Below are positions 46,452 through 61,120 of a stretch of 64,000 nucleotides of DNA, in pieces. Source of the DNA: an uncultured Sphingomonadaceae bacterium (GTDB lineage: Bacteria > Pseudomonadota > Alphaproteobacteria > Sphingomonadales > Sphingomonadaceae); contig CAJXSN010000007.1 in NCBI GenBank assembly GCA_913060895.1, positions 1-64,000 of the forward strand. Direction: 5' to 3'. The notes below the pieces were generated by a model, which saw nothing but the letters and a program-made list of their open reading frames with translations, made no database searches and was not told the DNA's origin. The position numbers were made by a program, and so were the translations under genes. Position 1 is the stretch's first letter; the number at the start of each line of letters is the position of its first letter.

Positions 46452-46823
46452 TTACTTGAGCTCGACGGTACCGCCGGCTGCTTCGATCTTGCCCTTGATT
46501 TCTTCGGCTTCCGCCTTGTTGACGCCTTCCTTGACGGGCTTCGGAGCGCCTTCGACGAGAGCCTTGGCTTCGCCCAGACCCAGACCGGTGATGGCGCGGA
46601 CTTCCTTGATGACCTGGATCTTCTTGCCACCGTCGCCGGTGAGAACCACGTCGAATTCGTCCTTTTCTTCAGCTGCGGCTTCGCCGCCACCGGCTGCGGG
46701 CGCTGCGGCCACGGCTGCGGCGGCAGAAACGCCCCATTCGTCTTCGAGAGCGGTTGCCAGTTCGGCAGCTTCGAGGACAGTCAGTTTGCTCAGTTCTTCA
46801 ACCAGCTTGGCAATATCGGCCAT
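46452..46823 (-). CDS. rplL: 50S ribosomal protein L7/L12
   Basis: A 123-residue stalk protein that recruits translation GTPases. The N-terminal dimerisation helices ([23 protein letters not shown]) are followed by an Ala/Gly hinge (about 35-52) and the C-terminal domain with [33 protein letters not shown]. It follows rplJ by 83 bases. Unlike most bacteria, rpoB is not downstream but lies on the other strand. Confidence 0.98.
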   Translation of the reverse strand: MADIAKLVEELSKLTVLEAAELATALEDEWGVSAAAAVAAAPAAGGGEAAAEEKDEFDVVLTGDGGKKIQVIKEVRAITGLGLGEAKALVEGAPKPVKEGVNKAEAEEIKGKIEAAGGTVELK

Positions 46824-46906
46824 AATGTATCACTCCAAATTTTTGGCGGGGCGTGGCGCTTGGCCGGAAAACCCCAATTGAATGCGTGCGTTTGCGAATG
46901 CGTGCC

Positions 46907-47422
46907 TTAAGCCGCGTCTTTGGCGCCGTAGGCACCGAATACACGGGCGAGCTTGGCTGCGGGGGCGTTGACGACCTGAGCAACTTTCGTTGCGGGTGCG
47001 TTGACGAGTCCCACCAGCTTTGCGCGCAGCTCGTCGAGACTGGGCAGTGCGGCAAGCGCCCTGATCCCTGTTTCGTCGAGCACCTGTCCACCCATGCTGC
47101 CGCCGACGATTTCGAGCTTGTCGTTCGTCTTGGCGAAATCCACCGCAGCTTTCGCTGCCGCGACCGGATCTTCGGAATAACCGAGGGCGGTCGGACCCGT
47201 GAGCATGTCTTCCATGCCCGCATACGGGGTGTCTTTCAGGGCGAGACTGGCAAGGCGGTTCTTCGCAACCTTGTAGGACGCACCGGCTTCACGCATTTTC
47301 GAGCGCAGATCGGTGGATTGCTCCACCGTCAGGCCCAGATTGCGGGTCACAACGACCACGCCAACCTCTTTGAAAACTGCGTTGAGCTGGGCGACCGCTT
47401 CGGTTTTCTGCGAACGATCCAT
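46907..47422 (-). CDS. rplJ: 50S ribosomal protein L10
   Basis: A 171-residue protein that anchors L7/L12 dimers to the ribosome stalk. The start at 47422 is fixed by GGAGT upstream and the conserved MDRSQKTEAVAQLNAVF; the frame stays open further upstream but is not coding. The C-terminal helix (PATKVAQVVNAPAAKLARVF) is the L7/L12 binding site. L10 commonly represses its own mRNA by binding the leader; a long hairpin is present there. Confidence 0.97.
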   Translation of the reverse strand: MDRSQKTEAVAQLNAVFKEVGVVVVTRNLGLTVEQSTDLRSKMREAGASYKVAKNRLASLALKDTPYAGMEDMLTGPTALGYSEDPVAAAKAAVDFAKTNDKLEIVGGSMGGQVLDETGIRALAALPSLDELRAKLVGLVNAPATKVAQVVNAPAAKLARVFGAYGAKDAA

Positions 47423-47667
47423 GCCATACTCCTTCACTAATGATCGGACGGGATGGCTCCTGTACGACCGGCTACGTTTGTCCAAGCGAAGCCGGGGCTC
47501 CGCTCGGGCGAGTCCGTTTGTCGAAGGGAAGGAGGTGGTGTGCCCGATGGGAAGCACCAAAACGCTGGGCAAAGCCGGCGCGATAAATCTCGTTTCCCAT
47601 CTCGGCTGGAAATTAAGAAGGGCGGATACCCTTCACCAACTGTCTCGGACGGATGACCGGCTGACGC
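47423..47667 (-). promoter_or_regulatory. rplJ leader with long-range hairpin (candidate L10-binding leader)
   Basis: In the 245 bases between the upstream terminator and rplJ, GATGGGAA (47546-47553) pairs perfectly with TTCCCATC (47594-47601) around a 40-base insert. A second hairpin, GAAGGG / CCCTTC, is at 47618-47635. This fits the known L10 leader idea (feedback on rplJL) but I cannot place the exact L10 site. I did not find a clear promoter. Confidence 0.45.
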
Positions 47668-47694
47668 AAAAAGGCCCGCCGGTTAAGGCGGGCC
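47668..47694 (-). terminator. Terminator of the coiled-coil lipoprotein gene
   Basis: On the minus strand GGCCCGCC-TTAACC-GGCGGGCC forms an 8-bp perfect stem followed by TTTTT. It isolates the lipoprotein gene from rplJ downstream. Confidence 0.88.
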
Positions 47695-47742
47695 TCTAAA
47701 GACATGCTCCTCTGAGTCAAGAGGGCACCTGCGTAACGGAAT

Positions 47743-48030
47743 TTACATACCGTCTGCGCGGTCTTCCATAGCGTCGGCCTTCTGTTCCAGCTCTTCCGCT
47801 CTCTGTTCGGCCGCGGCGGCGTCGGCGGGCATTCCCTGCTCTTCTGCGACATCCGCGCGCTCTTCAACCAGATCGGCCTGCGCTTCGACCATTCCCGATT
47901 CAGCGTCGAGGACTTCGCCCTGCGCTTCCACTATATCGTCCTGTTCTTCGGCGATCTCTTCTTGCGGACCGTCACAGGCTGCAATGGCGAACAAAGCGGG
48001 AAGTGCGGCGGCCGTAATAATCTTTTTCAT
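47743..48030 (-). CDS. Small acidic coiled-coil lipoprotein
   Basis: A 95-residue protein with lipobox AIAAC (Cys19). The mature part is almost entirely Glu/Ala/Asp/Gln in heptad-like spacing (EEIAEEQDDIVEAQ, VEERADVAEEQ) and should form a charged coiled coil. AAAGGA eight bases before the ATG fixes the start. It stands alone between the rplJL and rpoBC units, with its own terminator. The function is unknown; compare the Ala/Glu lipoprotein at 30568-30852. Confidence 0.75.
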   Translation of the reverse strand: MKKIITAAALPALFAIAACDGPQEEIAEEQDDIVEAQGEVLDAESGMVEAQADLVEERADVAEEQGMPADAAAAEQRAEELEQKADAMEDRADGM

Positions 48031-48136
48031 CTCTATAGTCCTTTATAATTCCGGTTTAGGGTACACAACCTGATCGGTGTCGATAAGGTTCCCGGCAGCT
48101 CCGCCTTCTCCCATGTCGCAGCTTTTGCCTCAACCT

Positions 48137-48165
48137 TTGACAAAATGGCTTCCGAACCCTAATTG
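48137..48165 (+). promoter_or_regulatory. rpoB promoter
   Basis: TTGACA (48137-48142), exactly 17 bases, then TAATTG (48160-48165). This gives a leader of about 240 bases before the rpoB start. There is no other plus-strand gene it could serve. Confidence 0.65.
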
Positions 48166-48274
48166 AAGCTGCACGCAGGCTTCGAGCACGGCTGATCCAA
48201 ACGCGGGGATTGTCCAGGGAAGGAAGCTGCGTACGCCAAAATCGCGACGTTTGAGACGAAAGCTGCACCTTCCG

Positions 48275-48311
48275 GGCCTGTTAAAGGCCGCGCGAATCAC
48301 TGCGGCCTTTT
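48275..48311 (+). promoter_or_regulatory. rpoB leader attenuator candidate (two exclusive hairpins)
   Basis: AAAGGCCGC (48283-48291) pairs with GCGGCCTTT (48302-48310) in a 9-bp terminator-like stem ending in T. An upstream GGCCT (48275-48279) can instead pair with AGGCC (48285-48289). The two hairpins cannot form together, which is the layout of transcription attenuation, about 100 bases before rpoB. Function is inferred. The other parts of the 382-base gap hold only the promoter and three copies of AGCTGC. Confidence 0.4.
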
Positions 48312-48412
48312 GCTGCGTCTGGCGATAATGGTTTTCCCGTGACGACACATATTTTTACCAAGGCCGGCGGGATATCCCTGCCGTCCGGGACGAGAGAAGG
48401 CGAAACTCCCTC

Positions 48413-51400
48413 ATGGCGAGCACTCCAGCAAAGACCGGGGCCAAGCGTCCTACCCGCAAACAGACGGGTACCGCGAAAAAGCGTATCCGCAAGATTTTCG
48501 GCGACATCCACGAAGTTGTGCAGATGCCGAACCTGATTGAGGTGCAGCGCGAGAGCTACGAGCAGTTCCTGCGCTCCAACAAGGCGGAGGATTATGTCTC
48601 CGGTCTCGAAAAGACGCTGCGCAGTGTGTTCCCGATCCGCGATTTCGCCGGCACTGCCGAGCTTGATTTCGTGGATTACGAACTCGAACCGCCGAAATAC
48701 GATACCACCGAATGCCGCCAGCGCGGGATCACCTACGCTGCGCCGATGCGCGTAACGCTGCGTCTGATCGTATTCGAGGTGGATCAGGAAACCGAAACCC
48801 GCTCCGTGCTCGATATTAAGGAGCAGGAAGTTTACATGGGCGACATGCCGCTCATGACCGGCAACGGCACCTTCATCATCAATGGCACCGAACGTGTGAT
48901 CGTTTCGCAGATGCACCGTTCGCCCGGTGTGCTGTTCGATCATGACCGCGGCAAAACGCATTCCTCGGGCAAGCTGCTGTTTGCTGCCCGCGTCATTCCG
49001 TATCGCGGCTCGTGGCTCGACTTCGAATTCGATGCCAAGGATGTCGTGAACGTCCGAATCGACCGTAAGCGCAAGCTGCCCGTTACCAGCCTGCTGTTCG
49101 CGCTGGGGCTGGATAGCGAAGGCATCCTGCATCACTTCTACGACACGATGACGTGGGACCGTGCGAAAGACGGCTGGAAAATTCCGTTCGACGCCGAGAG
49201 CTGGCGCAATATCAAGCCGGGCTTTGCGCTGATCGATGCCAAAACCGGTGAAGAGATTTTCGCCGCCAACCAGAAGATCAGCCCCCGCGCCGCCAATAAG
49301 GCCGCGAAGGATGGCCTGACGACGCTGCTGCTGCCGACCGAAGAAGTCATCGGCCGCTACGCCGCGCGCGACATGATCGATGAAAGCACTGGCCGCATCT
49401 ACGTGGAAGCGGGCGACGAGATTTCGGTCGAGCATCTCGAAGCGCTGGACGGCGCCGGGATCGACACTCTCGATCTGCTCGATATCGATGAAATCAACAC
49501 CGGTCCCTGGATCCGCAACACGCTTCAGGTCGACAAGGCCGAGAACCGCGATGAGGGTCTGGAAGCCATCTACAAGGTGATGCGTCCGGGCGAGCCGCCG
49601 ACCAAGGAAACCGCCGAAGCTCTGTTCGAAGGCCTGTTCTTCGATGCCGAGCGTTACGACCTGTCGGCTGTTGGCCGCGTGAAGCTGAATATGCGTCTGG
49701 AACTGGACGCGGAAGACACCGTGACCACCCTGCGCAAGGAAGACATCCTGGCCGTGGTCAAGGAAATGGTCGACCTGAAAGACGGCAAGGGCGACGTCGA
49801 CGATATCGACAACCTCGGCAACCGCCGTGTGCGTTCGGTGGGCGAGCTGCTGGAAAACCAGTACCGCGTTGGCCTGCTGCGCATGGAGCGCGCCGTTAAG
49901 GAGCGTATGTCATCGGTCGATGTTTCGACCGTCATGCCCAACGATCTGATCAATGCGAAGCCCGCCGTGGCTGCCGTGCGTGAATTCTTTGGTTCTTCGC
50001 AATTGTCGCAGTTCATGGATCAGACCAACCCGCTGTCCGAAGTGACGCATAAACGCCGTGTATCGGCGCTTGGGCCCGGTGGTCTGACGCGTGAGCGTGC
50101 TGGCTTCGAAGTCCGCGACGTTCACCCGACGCACTATGGCCGCATCTGCCCGATTGAAACGCCGGAAGGCCCGAATATCGGCCTGATCAACAGTCTCGCC
50201 TCGTTCAGCCGCGTCAATAAATACGGCTTCATCGAAACGCCTTATCGTCAGGTAAGGGACGGCAAGGTCACGACCGATGTTGTCTATCTGTCCGCTATGG
50301 AAGAGCAGAAGCACACGGTGGCTCAGGCCTCCGCTTCGCTGACCGACGATGGCGCGTTTGTCGAAGAGCTGATTTCGGCCCGCCAGAACGGCGACAACCT
50401 GATGGCTCCGCGTGAAACCATCACGCTGATGGACGTTTCGCCCAAGCAGCTGGTCTCGGTCGCTGCATCGCTTATTCCATTCCTGGAAAACGATGACGCC
50501 AACCGCGCCCTGATGGGATCGAACATGCAACGTCAGGCCGTGCCGCTGGTAAAGGCCGAAGCGCCTTTCGTCGGCACCGGCATGGAAGAAACCGTGGCCC
50601 GCGACAGCGGCGCTGCGATTACGGCAACGCGCGGCGGTATCGTCGATCAGGTCGATGCGACCCGTATCGTGATCCGTGCGCAGGGCGACGTGGAACCCGG
50701 CCAGTCCGGCGTTGATATCTACACCCTGCAGAAATTCCAGCGGTCGAACCAGAACACCTGCATCAACCAGCGTCCGCTGGTGAAGGTGAACGACGTGATC
50801 GAAGTGGGCGACATTATCGCCGACGGGCCGTCGACCGATCTGGGTGAACTGGCACTGGGCAAAAACAGCCTCGTCGCCTTCATGCCCTGGAACGGCTATA
50901 ACTACGAAGACAGTATCCTGATTTCCGAACGCATCGTGAAAGACGACGTGTTCACCTCGATCCATATCGAGGAATTCGAGGTCATGGCCCGCGATACGAA
51001 GCTTGGGCCCGAGGATATCACGCGCGACATACCCAATGTCGGCGAGGATGCCCTGCGCAACCTCGACGAAGCGGGCATCGTCTATATCGGTGCAGAAGTG
51101 CATCCGGGCGATATTCTGGCGGGCAAGATCACGCCCAAGGGTGAAAGCCCGATGACGCCGGAAGAAAAGCTGCTGCGTGCGATCTTCGGTGAAAAGGCCA
51201 GCGACGTGCGCGACACCTCGCTCCGTCTGCCCCCCGGCGTTGCCGGTACGGTGGTCGAAGTGCGTGTCTTCAACCGCCACGGTATCGAAATCGACGATCG
51301 TACCCGTGCCATCCAGAACGAGGAAATCGAACGCCTCAAGAAGGATAGCGAGGACGAGCGCGCCATTCTGAATCGTGCGACCTACAACCGCCTTGGCGAA

Positions 51401-52612
51401 ATGCTGATGGGCCAGACCGCTTCTGCCACGCCGAAGGGCCTGAAGAAGGGTGCGGTCATCGATCAGGACCTGCTGAACAGTGTTGAGCGTCACGAATGGT
51501 TCAAGTTCGCAGTGGCCGAAGACGGACGCCAGACGCAGATCGAAGCGGTGAAGTCGCAGTATGACGATGCCGTCAAACTGATCGACGACAAGTTCGCGGA
51601 CCGTAAGGAAAAGCTGGAGCGTGGCGACGAGCTGGCTCCGGGTGTTTTGAAGATGGTCAAGGTCTTCGTCGCGGTGAAGCGCAAGCTGCAGCCGGGCGAC
51701 AAGATGGCCGGCCGTCACGGCAACAAGGGTGTGATTTCGCGCATTCTGCCACAGGAAGACATGCCGTTCCTCGAGGATGGTACGCCGGTCGACATCGTGT
51801 TGAACCCGCTGGGCGTGCCTTCGCGCATGAATGTCGGACAGATTTTCGAAACGCATCTCGGCATGGCTGCCCGTGGACTGGGGCAGCAGATTACAGGTGC
51901 TCTCGAAGAGTGGAAACTGGCCAATCCCGACGCCAAGAAAGACTACGCCAAGGCGAGCCCGCCGGACGCCGTGGTCGAGCGGCTGAAGGAAGCGTATGGC
52001 GAAGACTATCACGCCGAAATCGAGAAGCGCAGCACTGAGGAAGTGGTGGAGCTGGCTGGCTATCTGAAGGACGGTGTCCCGATGGGTACGCCGGTGTTCG
52101 ATGGCGCGCGTGAAAACGATGTGACCGAGTATCTGAAGCTGGCAGACCTGCCGGGTTCGGGCCAAGTCACGCTGTTCGATGGCCGTACCGGCGATGCTTT
52201 CGACCGTCAGGTGACCGTTGGTTACATCTACATGCTGAAACTGCACCACCTTGTGGACGACAAGATTCACGCCCGTTCGATCGGACCCTACAGCCTCGTC
52301 ACCCAGCAGCCGCTGGGCGGTAAGGCGCAGTTCGGCGGACAGCGCTTTGGTGAGATGGAGGTCTGGGCGCTCCAGGCCTACGGCGCGGCGTACACGCTGC
52401 AGGAAATGCTCACCGTGAAGTCCGATGACGTGATCGGCCGGACCAAGGTTTACGAAGCGATCGTCAAGGGTGACGACACCTTCGAAGCCGGCATTCCGGA
52501 AAGCTTCAACGTGCTGGTGAAGGAAATGCGCAGCCTCGGCCTCAATGTCGAACTCTCCTCGCTGTCCGATGGCACCGAGGACGACGACGGCATGAAGATC
52601 GCGGCTCAATGA
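48413..52612 (+). CDS. rpoB: RNA polymerase subunit beta
   Basis: The 1399-residue beta subunit of RNA polymerase. The rifampicin-binding cluster reads [18 protein letters not shown] followed by [14 protein letters not shown]; the Asp, His, Arg and Ser residues most often changed in resistant mutants are all wild type. Other landmarks are [31 protein letters not shown] and the C-terminal [12 protein letters not shown]. It has its own promoter and leader, and rpoC follows after 85 bases. It is divergent from rplJL. Confidence 0.98.
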   Translation: MASTPAKTGAKRPTRKQTGTAKKRIRKIFGDIHEVVQMPNLIEVQRESYEQFLRSNKAEDYVSGLEKTLRSVFPIRDFAGTAELDFVDYELEPPKYDTTECRQRGITYAAPMRVTLRLIVFEVDQETETRSVLDIKEQEVYMGDMPLMTGNGTFIINGTERVIVSQMHRSPGVLFDHDRGKTHSSGKLLFAARVIPYRGSWLDFEFDAKDVVNVRIDRKRKLPVTSLLFALGLDSEGILHHFYDTMTWDRAKDGWKIPFDAESWRNIKPGFALIDAKTGEEIFAANQKISPRAANKAAKDGLTTLLLPTEEVIGRYAARDMIDESTGRIYVEAGDEISVEHLEALDGAGIDTLDLLDIDEINTGPWIRNTLQVDKAENRDEGLEAIYKVMRPGEPPTKETAEALFEGLFFDAERYDLSAVGRVKLNMRLELDAEDTVTTLRKEDILAVVKEMVDLKDGKGDVDDIDNLGNRRVRSVGELLENQYRVGLLRMERAVKERMSSVDVSTVMPNDLINAKPAVAAVREFFGSSQLSQFMDQTNPLSEVTHKRRVSALGPGGLTRERAGFEVRDVHPTHYGRICPIETPEGPNIGLINSLASFSRVNKYGFIETPYRQVRDGKVTTDVVYLSAMEEQKHTVAQASASLTDDGAFVEELISARQNGDNLMAPRETITLMDVSPKQLVSVAASLIPFLENDDANRALMGSNMQRQAVPLVKAEAPFVGTGMEETVARDSGAAITATRGGIVDQVDATRIVIRAQGDVEPGQSGVDIYTLQKFQRSNQNTCINQRPLVKVNDVIEVGDIIADGPSTDLGELALGKNSLVAFMPWNGYNYEDSILISERIVKDDVFTSIHIEEFEVMARDTKLGPEDITRDIPNVGEDALRNLDEAGIVYIGAEVHPGDILAGKITPKGESPMTPEEKLLRAIFGEKASDVRDTSLRLPPGVAGTVVEVRVFNRHGIEIDDRTRAIQNEEIERLKKDSEDERAILNRATYNRLGEMLMGQTASATPKGLKKGAVIDQDLLNSVERHEWFKFAVAEDGRQTQIEAVKSQYDDAVKLIDDKFADRKEKLERGDELAPGVLKMVKVFVAVKRKLQPGDKMAGRHGNKGVISRILPQEDMPFLEDGTPVDIVLNPLGVPSRMNVGQIFETHLGMAARGLGQQITGALEEWKLANPDAKKDYAKASPPDAVVERLKEAYGEDYHAEIEKRSTEEVVELAGYLKDGVPMGTPVFDGARENDVTEYLKLADLPGSGQVTLFDGRTGDAFDRQVTVGYIYMLKLHHLVDDKIHARSIGPYSLVTQQPLGGKAQFGGQRFGEMEVWALQAYGAAYTLQEMLTVKSDDVIGRTKVYEAIVKGDDTFEAGIPESFNVLVKEMRSLGLNVELSSLSDGTEDDDGMKIAAQ

Positions 52613-52697
52613 CGGCGGGCCGGGGGCAAGGACTGAGTTCTTCACCCGGCCTGGCCCATTCGCTGACCCAATTTCTCCCCCTCAAGGGAACGACAAA

Positions 52698-57185
<4,488 letters not shown>

Positions 57186-57208
57186 GCGTATCGTTTCCTG
57201 AAAGACTA

Positions 57209-57246
57209 GGCCCCGTCGGAGCAATCCGGCGGGGCCTTTTCTTTGG
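57209..57246 (+). terminator. Terminator of rpoB-rpoC
   Basis: GGCCCCGTCGG-AGCAAT-CCGGCGGGGCC is an 11-bp stem with one T-G, followed by TTTTCTTT. It lies 23 bases past the rpoC stop. Confidence 0.93.
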
Positions 57247-57444
57247 CGCTACTTTCTCCGGCGCTACGGGGCCTAGAGCGAATTATGAGGCATCACTCGT
57301 TGCTGCCGCTCTGTCACATTCACGTCGCTGTGAGCATGCTGTTGCCGCGTCTCGTGCGCGCTACGGGTTCAAATTCGGGTCTGTCTTAGGTTGGTCTAAA
57401 ACGATCCATTGGAGCCTTGTCGCTGCCTTGTGCGTTGACAGTGC

Positions 57445-57939
57445 ATGAAACACGCCCAGCTCTTCGTATTCGCCGCTTTCGCTCTCACGGCCTGTTCGGC
57501 CAATCCCGATGACGGGAAGGATCGCATTTACGCTGATGAAATACTGCAGGACGATGAGGCGCAGGACACGGACAAAGCGCCGGAAACACTTGCCGGTGCG
57601 TGGCGCGTCGCCGGTATCGATGGCGAAGCCCTCAATTTGCCAACAGCCCTGACCTTGCAGGCAGGTTCGCAAATTCTTCGTTGGGACCCTGCTTGCGCTG
57701 ATGTCATGTACGAGTATTCCATCGACGGCAGCCGGTTTCGCGCCGATCGAATACGCTATTCGATGGACGAGAATTCTGACCCATCGCTGGTGATGCCGCC
57801 GCCCTGCGCAATCGCCTTGCCACCAGGCATGGATATTGCGTTGGCAGCTTTGGCTGCTGCGGATACGATAGAGCGGACGGAAACAAACGGTGTCCGCCTG
57901 TCGGGTAATGGCCGGTCGGTCACGCTCTTCTCGCAATAG
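57445..57939 (+). CDS. Lipoprotein, possibly META/HslJ-like
   Basis: A 164-residue protein with lipobox LTAC (Cys17). After an acidic linker, LAGAWRVAGIDGEAL resembles the start of META/HslJ domains (typically L.GTW.v..i.g). The rest is beta-rich with two cysteines, DPACADV and PPPCAIAL, that may pair. The match to META is partial, so I only suggest it. It is 26 bases ahead of gltX on the same strand. Confidence 0.65.
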   Translation: MKHAQLFVFAAFALTACSANPDDGKDRIYADEILQDDEAQDTDKAPETLAGAWRVAGIDGEALNLPTALTLQAGSQILRWDPACADVMYEYSIDGSRFRADRIRYSMDENSDPSLVMPPPCAIALPPGMDIALAALAAADTIERTETNGVRLSGNGRSVTLFSQ

Positions 57940-57965
57940 CGTGCAACCTACGCTAATCGGCGCAA

Positions 57966-59309
57966 ATGACCACGATCACGCGCTTCGCCCCGTCCCCTAC
58001 GGGCCGCCTTCATGTTGGCAATATCCGCACCGCGCTGCACAACTGGTTCCTTGCGCGCAAAAGCGGCGGGAAGTTCATGCTGCGGATCGACGACACCGAT
58101 GCCGCGCGCAGTAAAGAGGAATTTGTCGATGCCATCCGCGCCGATCTGGCCTGGCTGGGGTTGCATCCTGATGGGGAGGAACGACAGTCGGACCGGCTGG
58201 AGCTGTATGATGCAGCGTTCGAGCGGCTGAAGGCAGCGGGCCGGGCCTATCCCGCCTATGAAACGTCGCAGGAACTGGAGCTGAAGCGCAAGGTGCAGCT
58301 GGGGCGCGGATTGCCGCCCACCTATGATCGCGGCGCATTGGCGCTGAGTGACGAAGAGCGCGCCGCCAAGGAAGCGGAAGGCATTGCCCCGCACTGGCGC
58401 TTCAAGCTGGATCACGAAGGCCCTATAGCGTGGGAAGATGGTGTGCGCGGCTCGGTGAAATTCGACCCCGCGCAGCTGTCCGATCCGGTAATCCGCCGGG
58501 CTGATGGTAGCTGGCTTTATATGCTTCCCAGTGCAGTCGACGATATCGAGATGGGCGTCACCGATGTGCTGCGCGGCGAGGACCATGTGTCCAACACCGC
58601 CGTGCAGGTGCAGATGTTCGAAGCGCTGGGCGCATCACCTCCGCAGTTTGCACATGAGGCCTTGCTGATGGGCAAGGAAGGCAAGCTTTCCAAACGTCTT
58701 GGCTCGCTGGGCTGCGATGCTTTTCGTGAACGCGGTCTTGAGCCAGAGGCGCTGATCGCGCTGCTGGCCCGGCTGGGAACGTCGCAGCCGGTGGAAGCGA
58801 TTTCTGACCGTCAGGCTCTGGTGGAAGGGTTCGATCTTTCGACATTTGGCCGTGCTCCGGCCAAATTCGACGATACCGAGCTGGACCGTCTGAATGCGGC
58901 GATTGTCCACCAGTTGGACTATGCCGATGTTTCTGCGCGCTTGCCAGCTGGCATGGAAGAGGCGGGATGGCACGCGGTGCGGCCAAACCTCACCACTGTG
59001 GGAGAGGTCGATGATTGGTGGAAGCTGGTCACCGGCCCGGTAGAGCAGCCTGAGTTTACAGACGAAGACCGCGCATATCTTGCTCTGGCGGATGAGGCTC
59101 TGGCCTTGGCATTTGCGGCTGGGGCCGACCCGTGGGGCGCACTGACCGCCACGCTGAAGGAAGCAACGGGGCGCAAGGGCAAGACATTGTTTCTGCCGCT
59201 GCGCCAAGCGTTCACCGGTATGAACCACGGCCCGGACATGGGCGAGTTGCTACCGTTGATTGGAGAGGATGAAGCGCGAGCACGGTTGGCCAGCGCCGCT
59301 GCCGCATAA
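57966..59309 (+). CDS. gltX: Glutamyl-tRNA synthetase
   Basis: A class I aminoacyl-tRNA synthetase charging tRNA-Glu (and tRNA-Gln where the amidotransferase route is used). The 447-residue enzyme has the HIGH-type motif HVGN at 16-19 (PSPTGRLHVGNIRTAL) and the KMSKS-type KLSKR at 240-244. RGEDHVSNTAVQVQMFEAL lies in the core. Alphaproteobacteria often carry two GltX copies with different tRNA preferences; which one this is cannot be told. It ends 6 bases from a convergent small gene. Confidence 0.95.
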   Translation: MTTITRFAPSPTGRLHVGNIRTALHNWFLARKSGGKFMLRIDDTDAARSKEEFVDAIRADLAWLGLHPDGEERQSDRLELYDAAFERLKAAGRAYPAYETSQELELKRKVQLGRGLPPTYDRGALALSDEERAAKEAEGIAPHWRFKLDHEGPIAWEDGVRGSVKFDPAQLSDPVIRRADGSWLYMLPSAVDDIEMGVTDVLRGEDHVSNTAVQVQMFEALGASPPQFAHEALLMGKEGKLSKRLGSLGCDAFRERGLEPEALIALLARLGTSQPVEAISDRQALVEGFDLSTFGRAPAKFDDTELDRLNAAIVHQLDYADVSARLPAGMEEAGWHAVRPNLTTVGEVDDWWKLVTGPVEQPEFTDEDRAYLALADEALALAFAAGADPWGALTATLKEATGRKGKTLFLPLRQAFTGMNHGPDMGELLPLIGEDEARARLASAAAA

Positions 59310-59315
59310 GGCGGA

Positions 59316-59489
59316 TTATCCGTCCAGCACTATCTGTGCCACTTCTTCGATACTGCCGACGACCAGCAGCGGACTGCCACCGACCATGCCCACAATGGTC
59401 TGGCCGTTCTCGCCTGTGCGAAGCCATGCGATATTGCTCGCAACGACCAGATAGTCGCCACCGCGGGATTTGAGATTGACGAATTTCAT
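59316..59489 (-). CDS. Tiny conserved-looking protein, FlbD-like
   Basis: A 57-residue protein starting MKFVNLKSRGGDYLV after AGGAACATCCA (ribosome binding site seven bases before the ATG). The pattern, an N-terminal strand, NIAWLRTGENGQTIVGMVGG, then VVGSIEEVAQIV, resembles the FlbD/YlzI family of small proteins linked to flagella, though no flagellar genes are near. The resemblance is by pattern only. It is convergent with gltX and lies 87 bases past the pyk stop on the same strand. Confidence 0.6.
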   Translation of the reverse strand: MKFVNLKSRGGDYLVVASNIAWLRTGENGQTIVGMVGGSPLLVVGSIEEVAQIVLDG

Positions 59490-59575
59490 TGGATGTTCCT
59501 GACGGACCATCTCTACGCCTACAGGTGCGCTTTAAGTGTTAACGGGCATGATTTGGCGGCCGGTTGCGGCCTCGG

Positions 59576-61072
59576 CTAAGTCTCACGTTTCTCCAGCTCG
59601 TCACCACTCAGTGTCACGATGTGCAGCAGATTGGTGCTGCCCGGTGTGCCGAAGGGGACGCCGGCCAGAGCAATCAGCTTGTCGCCCGAGTTTGCAAATC
59701 CATGCCGAAGGGCCATGCGTTTGCCCTTGGCAATCATCTCTTCAAAACTGCCAATATCCCGGGTCATCACCGCGTGCGCGCCCCATAGCAAGGCAAGGCG
59801 GCGTGCTGTTTTCAAACGCGGGGTGAGCACCAGCATCGGCACGCTTGGCCGCTCACGCGCTACGCGGCGCGCTGTACTGCCGCTGCCTGTAAATACGGTG
59901 ACTGCTGCAATCGGTACGGTGTCGGCGATGGTCATGCAGGCGTGGCTCAGCGCGTCGGCAGTGGTCGGATCGGGCGGTGTATCAAGGAAGCGGACACGGC
60001 CAAGATAAGCGGGATCGCTTTCCACTTTGCCAGCAATACGGTGCATGATCGTAACGGCTTCCTCCGGCCAATCGCCTGCTGCTGTTTCCGCGCTCAGCAT
60101 AACGGCGTCGGCCCCGTCATAGACTGCGTTGGCGACATCGGAGACTTCAGCGCGGGTCGGGCTGGGGCTCTCGATCATGCTTTCCAGCATCTGGGTGGCG
60201 ACGATCACCGGCTTGCCCGCTGTGCGCGTCTTGCCCACGATCTGCTTCTGCAGCGGCGGCACGTCTTCGGGGTCTAGTTCTACCCCGAGGTCACCTCGCG
60301 CGACCATAATGCCGTCGGACAGTTCGATAATCTCGTCCAAGCGGCGGACTGCCATCGGTTTTTCGATCTTGGCGCACAAGGCCGGTTTCTGATCGCCGTA
60401 TCCGCCCATCAATCGCCGCGCCTCGGCCAGATCGTCGGGCCGCTGAACGAAGGATAGTCCGATCCAGTCTGCCCCTTGCTCCACGGCGAAGGCCAAGTCC
60501 TTGCGGTCTTTAGAAGTCAGCGCGGGAATGGGAATTTCGACATCGGGCACATTTACGCCCTTGCGGTCCGAAATCACTCCGCCGACTTCGGCCGAGCAGA
60601 GGATTTCCTGATCGCTTGCCCGGATCACCCGCAGGCGGATTTTACCGTCATTGATCAGCAGGCGTTGCCCCTTCTCCATCAGGCCGAAGAGTTCGGGATG
60701 GGGCAGGCAGACACGGGTCTCGTCGCCGGGCTGCGGGTCGCGGTCGAGCGTAAAGTGGCCCGAATGGCGGATCACCGCCTTGCCGTCCTTGAACGTGCCC
60801 ACCCTTAATTTCGGCCCCTGCAAATCGCAGAAGACCGCGATGGGGCGGTGAAACTCCTTCTCCAGAGCGCGGATCGCTGCAATCGTCTCGGCGTGCTGAG
60901 CGTGTTCTCCGTGGCTCATATTTACCCGGAAGGCATCGACCCCTGCACGGAACAGGCGGCGGAGCATGTCCGGGCTGTTGCTGGCCGGACCGGTAGTGGC
61001 CAGTATCTTGACCTTCCTGCCACGGGGGTCGAGTTTGGCGGTGGAATTTTCGGGCATGTCGCGTTTGTCCAT
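59576..61072 (-). CDS. pyk: Pyruvate kinase
   Basis: Converts phosphoenolpyruvate and ADP to pyruvate and ATP. The 498-residue protein has VKILATTGPAS and FRVNMSHG at the N-terminus, the catalytic AKIEKPMAVRRLDEII, MVARGDLGVELDPEDVP (metal site) and VIVATQMLESMIESPSPTRAEVSDVANAVYDGADAVMLSAETA in the barrel. The C-terminal domain follows. An internal ATG at residue 6 is an equally possible start. It is divergent from the DUF1244-gapR pair. Confidence 0.97.
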   Translation of the reverse strand: MDKRDMPENSTAKLDPRGRKVKILATTGPASNSPDMLRRLFRAGVDAFRVNMSHGEHAQHAETIAAIRALEKEFHRPIAVFCDLQGPKLRVGTFKDGKAVIRHSGHFTLDRDPQPGDETRVCLPHPELFGLMEKGQRLLINDGKIRLRVIRASDQEILCSAEVGGVISDRKGVNVPDVEIPIPALTSKDRKDLAFAVEQGADWIGLSFVQRPDDLAEARRLMGGYGDQKPALCAKIEKPMAVRRLDEIIELSDGIMVARGDLGVELDPEDVPPLQKQIVGKTRTAGKPVIVATQMLESMIESPSPTRAEVSDVANAVYDGADAVMLSAETAAGDWPEEAVTIMHRIAGKVESDPAYLGRVRFLDTPPDPTTADALSHACMTIADTVPIAAVTVFTGSGSTARRVARERPSVPMLVLTPRLKTARRLALLWGAHAVMTRDIGSFEEMIAKGKRMALRHGFANSGDKLIALAGVPFGTPGSTNLLHIVTLSGDELEKRET

Positions 61073-61120
61073 AATGTGCGGCTATGGCAGCGACATATTT
61101 CAACTCAAGGACGAATGCAT

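Noticed and set aside
50030-50100. Possible rifampicin-resistance substitutions in rpoB
   Set aside because: The residues usually altered in resistant mutants are wild type; small differences (Thr for Asn, Val for Ile/Leu) are ordinary lineage variation.
57366-57376. GGTTCAAATTC, like a tRNA T-loop
   Set aside because: The flanking bases cannot form the T-stem and no acceptor or anticodon arm is present on either side.
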